Below are positions 6,487 to 7,645 of a stretch of 7,645 nt of DNA, in pieces. The notes beneath the pieces are model-generated. The model did no database searches. It was not told the DNA's origin and saw only the letters and a program-made list of their open reading frames with translations. Source of the stretch: Legionellales bacterium UBA4722 (GTDB lineage: Bacteria > Pseudomonadota > Gammaproteobacteria > DSM-16500); contig DHJK01000184.1 of assembly GCA_002404295.1 (NCBI GenBank), positions 1-7,645 on the forward strand, given 5' to 3'. The number at the start of each line of letters is the position of its first letter. Position 1 is the first letter of the stretch. The position numbers and the translations under genes were made by a program.

Positions 6487-7245
6487 TTATCTGGAGTTTT
6501 GTGCTCTAGGAAGTAGACCATTCGTATCAGCTGGTGTTGATGCTAAATTACTAGTTAAATCTGCTGGAGCAACAGCGCCGCCTCTCCTGCATCTTCCAAA
6601 TATACCCGCCAGACTGGTGGGCACTTGGCAATCTGTGATTCTAGGCGCATAACGACTTGCAATCATTCCCAGAAAAAACCCTGCAGACCCTGTCACCATA
6701 AAAAATGGCATATCACTTTGTTGATCAAACTCATGACCAAGCGACTGATTAACTAAGGGTTCAAATCCCTCTCCTAAACCGGCTCCAACAAAAAAACCTC
6801 CAAACGTATAAGCAATAAAGTTTAGAGCCCTCTCAGCAAACGTAACACGGTAAGGGCGGTAAGGGCGAGATTCCGCTTTTTCTTCTGCAGGTCGCGCTAC
6901 CAACAACGTACGCAGATGAGAATCAATTTCTCTACTCAAATCAGGCAAAGGATTATTCTGATATTGGCCTGCTAATAGAGTGGTTGTTTGATTAGTAAAT
7001 TTTTCTTTGATTGCATTAGGTATACGATCACGAGGGATAGGCAGCTTAACCTGCAAAGACTGACCGCTCTCATCATCCCCCACTTGTTGTAAATAAATAG
7101 TAAAATTATTAGAAAGACCATTAAATTTAATATATAAGTGAGATGCCTGCGATGATGCAGGAGGTTCATCACTTGAGTTCAGTAATACTATATTTGTAAC
7201 TGCTGTAAAATCTGTAGCAGGATCAGTAAATGCGTTACGTAACAT
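6487..7245 (-). CDS. Hypothetical protein with a C-terminal hydrophobic hairpin
   Basis: I do not recognise this 252-residue protein. The first 130 residues are polar with no signal peptide and include a strand-rich stretch (36-54, SHLYIKFNGLSNNFTIYLQ) and a charged region 102-130. Two hydrophobic, glycine-rich segments follow at about 140-158 (FIAYTFGGFFVGAGLG) and 179-197 (MPFFMVTGSAGFFLGMIAS), spaced to form a membrane hairpin. The tail (200-252) is rich in R, A, P and S. An N-terminal soluble domain plus a late membrane hairpin occurs in some host-directed effectors of intracellular bacteria, but also in ordinary inner-membrane proteins, so no role is claimed. The start is backed by AAGAGGAA (7252-7259) six bases upstream. 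It appears to be a single-gene unit, flanked by the CapA relic and repeat downstream and a divergent gene upstream. Confidence 0.75.
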   Translation of the reverse strand: MLRNAFTDPATDFTAVTNIVLLNSSDEPPASSQASHLYIKFNGLSNNFTIYLQQVGDDESGQSLQVKLPIPRDRIPNAIKEKFTNQTTTLLAGQYQNNPLPDLSREIDSHLRTLLVARPAEEKAESRPYRPYRVTFAERALNFIAYTFGGFFVGAGLGEGFEPLVNQSLGHEFDQQSDMPFFMVTGSAGFFLGMIASRYAPRITDCQVPTSLAGIFGRCRRGGAVAPADLTSNLASTPADTNGLLPRAQNSR

Positions 7246-7570
7246 TTTAAATTCCTCTTATTCTCTTATTTAATAATCCATAGTTTAAATTACACGTACG
7301 TGAAAATAAACGCCATAATCAACTCTTAACGAACGACAATGCAGTCTCTTTGATATCAATTAAGATATTAGAATCGTCATTGGTGTGAAATCATATCTAG
7401 TTTATGAAGTAAGGGCAAGTAGGATTCAGTCATAAGAGCTCGACAGCCTATACACATTACAACTTCGTATCATGAAGAATGATTGGTATATCTTGTTTTT
7501 TTTTGATAGTTTAGGCATGATGCATATACTATTCGCGATCATAGCAAACTTAATACAGGGAAGTGTTATC
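7246..7570. other. Divergent intergenic region
   Basis: These 325 bases separate two divergently transcribed genes. I see no gene in either strand. It contains two perfect 10-bp palindromes, CACGTACGTG (7293-7302) and TTGATATCAA (7350-7359). A short CTTC/GAAG hairpin lies near 7463-7477, and a nine-base T run at 7496-7504 abuts the -35 box of the rightward promoter. The hairpin and T run are about 20 bases apart, so they do not form a normal terminator. No convincing promoter for the leftward gene could be assigned. Confidence 0.5.
7503..7530 (+). promoter_or_regulatory. Sigma70-type promoter for the gene at 7571
   Basis: TTGATA (7503-7508) and TATACT (7525-7530), each five of six to consensus, are separated by 16 bases. 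A nine-base T run just upstream could act as an UP-like or curved element. Transcription would start near 7537, giving a leader of roughly 34 bases that contains the ribosome binding site AGGGAAG (7557-7563). Confidence 0.6.
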
Positions 7571-7645
7571 ATGAAAAAAAATAAAAATTTAATATTGATT
7601 TTAAATAGAGTCAGTTTTTTTGTTTTATTTAATGCATGTATAACC
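7571..7645 (+). CDS. Start of an exported protein or lipoprotein, cut by window edge
   Basis: Twenty-five codons are visible and the frame is open to the end of the window. The start MKKNKN is basic and followed by a hydrophobic stretch (LILIL...VSFFVLF) ending in FNAC at residues 20-23, like a signal peptide. The Cys could be a lipobox cysteine, but N at -2 and F at -3 fit the consensus poorly, and an Asn-Arg pair (12-13) interrupts the hydrophobic stretch. AGGGAAG seven bases upstream and a good promoter support a real gene. Function cannot be judged. Confidence 0.6.
   Translation, partial: MKKNKNLILILNRVSFFVLFNACIT

Noticed and set aside
6972..7172. 66-codon minus-strand open frame inside the 252-residue gene.
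   Set aside because: It is an alternate-frame reading fully contained in a better-supported gene with its own ribosome binding site.
7463..7504. Hairpin CTTC/GAAG followed by a nine-base T run, like a terminator.
   Set aside because: The stem is only four pairs and about 20 bases from the T run, and no plus-strand gene precedes it.

Overview
The window is an AT-rich stretch of bacterial chromosome. The gene content and palindromic repeats fit a gammaproteobacterium, possibly from the Legionella/Coxiella-like orders. That assignment is inference from AT bias and from a phosphorylase/PRPP-synthetase pair I associate with that group. No rRNA or other marker is present to prove it.

Layout. (1) 175-2558, plus strand: a two-gene operon with an ATGA overlap. 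The first gene is a long-type thymidine/AMP phosphorylase and the second a short archaeal-like ribose-phosphate pyrophosphokinase. Together they suggest a nucleotide-salvage module that links release of base and ribose phosphate to PRPP supply. (2) 2725-4968, minus strand, convergent with the operon: a secreted protein made almost entirely of 14 repeats of about 51 residues. Each repeat carries a C-x4-C pair, and the whole is probably one or two beta-propellers. Its promoter (extended -10) and strong ribosome binding site place the start at 4968, well inside the longest open frame. (3) 5123-6091, minus strand: a zinc-independent quinone oxidoreductase of the MDR superfamily. A 12-bp-arm palindrome lies between it and the secreted-protein promoter. 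(4) 6092-6486: a non-coding-looking gap. It holds a decayed remnant of a CapA-family (poly-gamma-glutamate/capsule type) gene on the plus strand, interrupted by a stop. The remnant runs directly into a 66-bp nested palindromic repeat. (5) 6487-7245, minus strand: an unrecognised 252-residue protein with a glycine-rich hydrophobic hairpin. (6) 7246-7570: a divergent intergenic region with two small palindromes and a good sigma70-type promoter, leading to (7) the first 25 codons of an exported protein or lipoprotein that runs off the window.

The only clearly co-functional genes are the phosphorylase/PRPP synthetase pair. The remaining genes appear to be independent transcription units. The most unusual items are the 14-repeat disulfide-patterned secreted protein, the CapA gene relic fused to a palindromic element, and the unrecognised membrane protein beside them.
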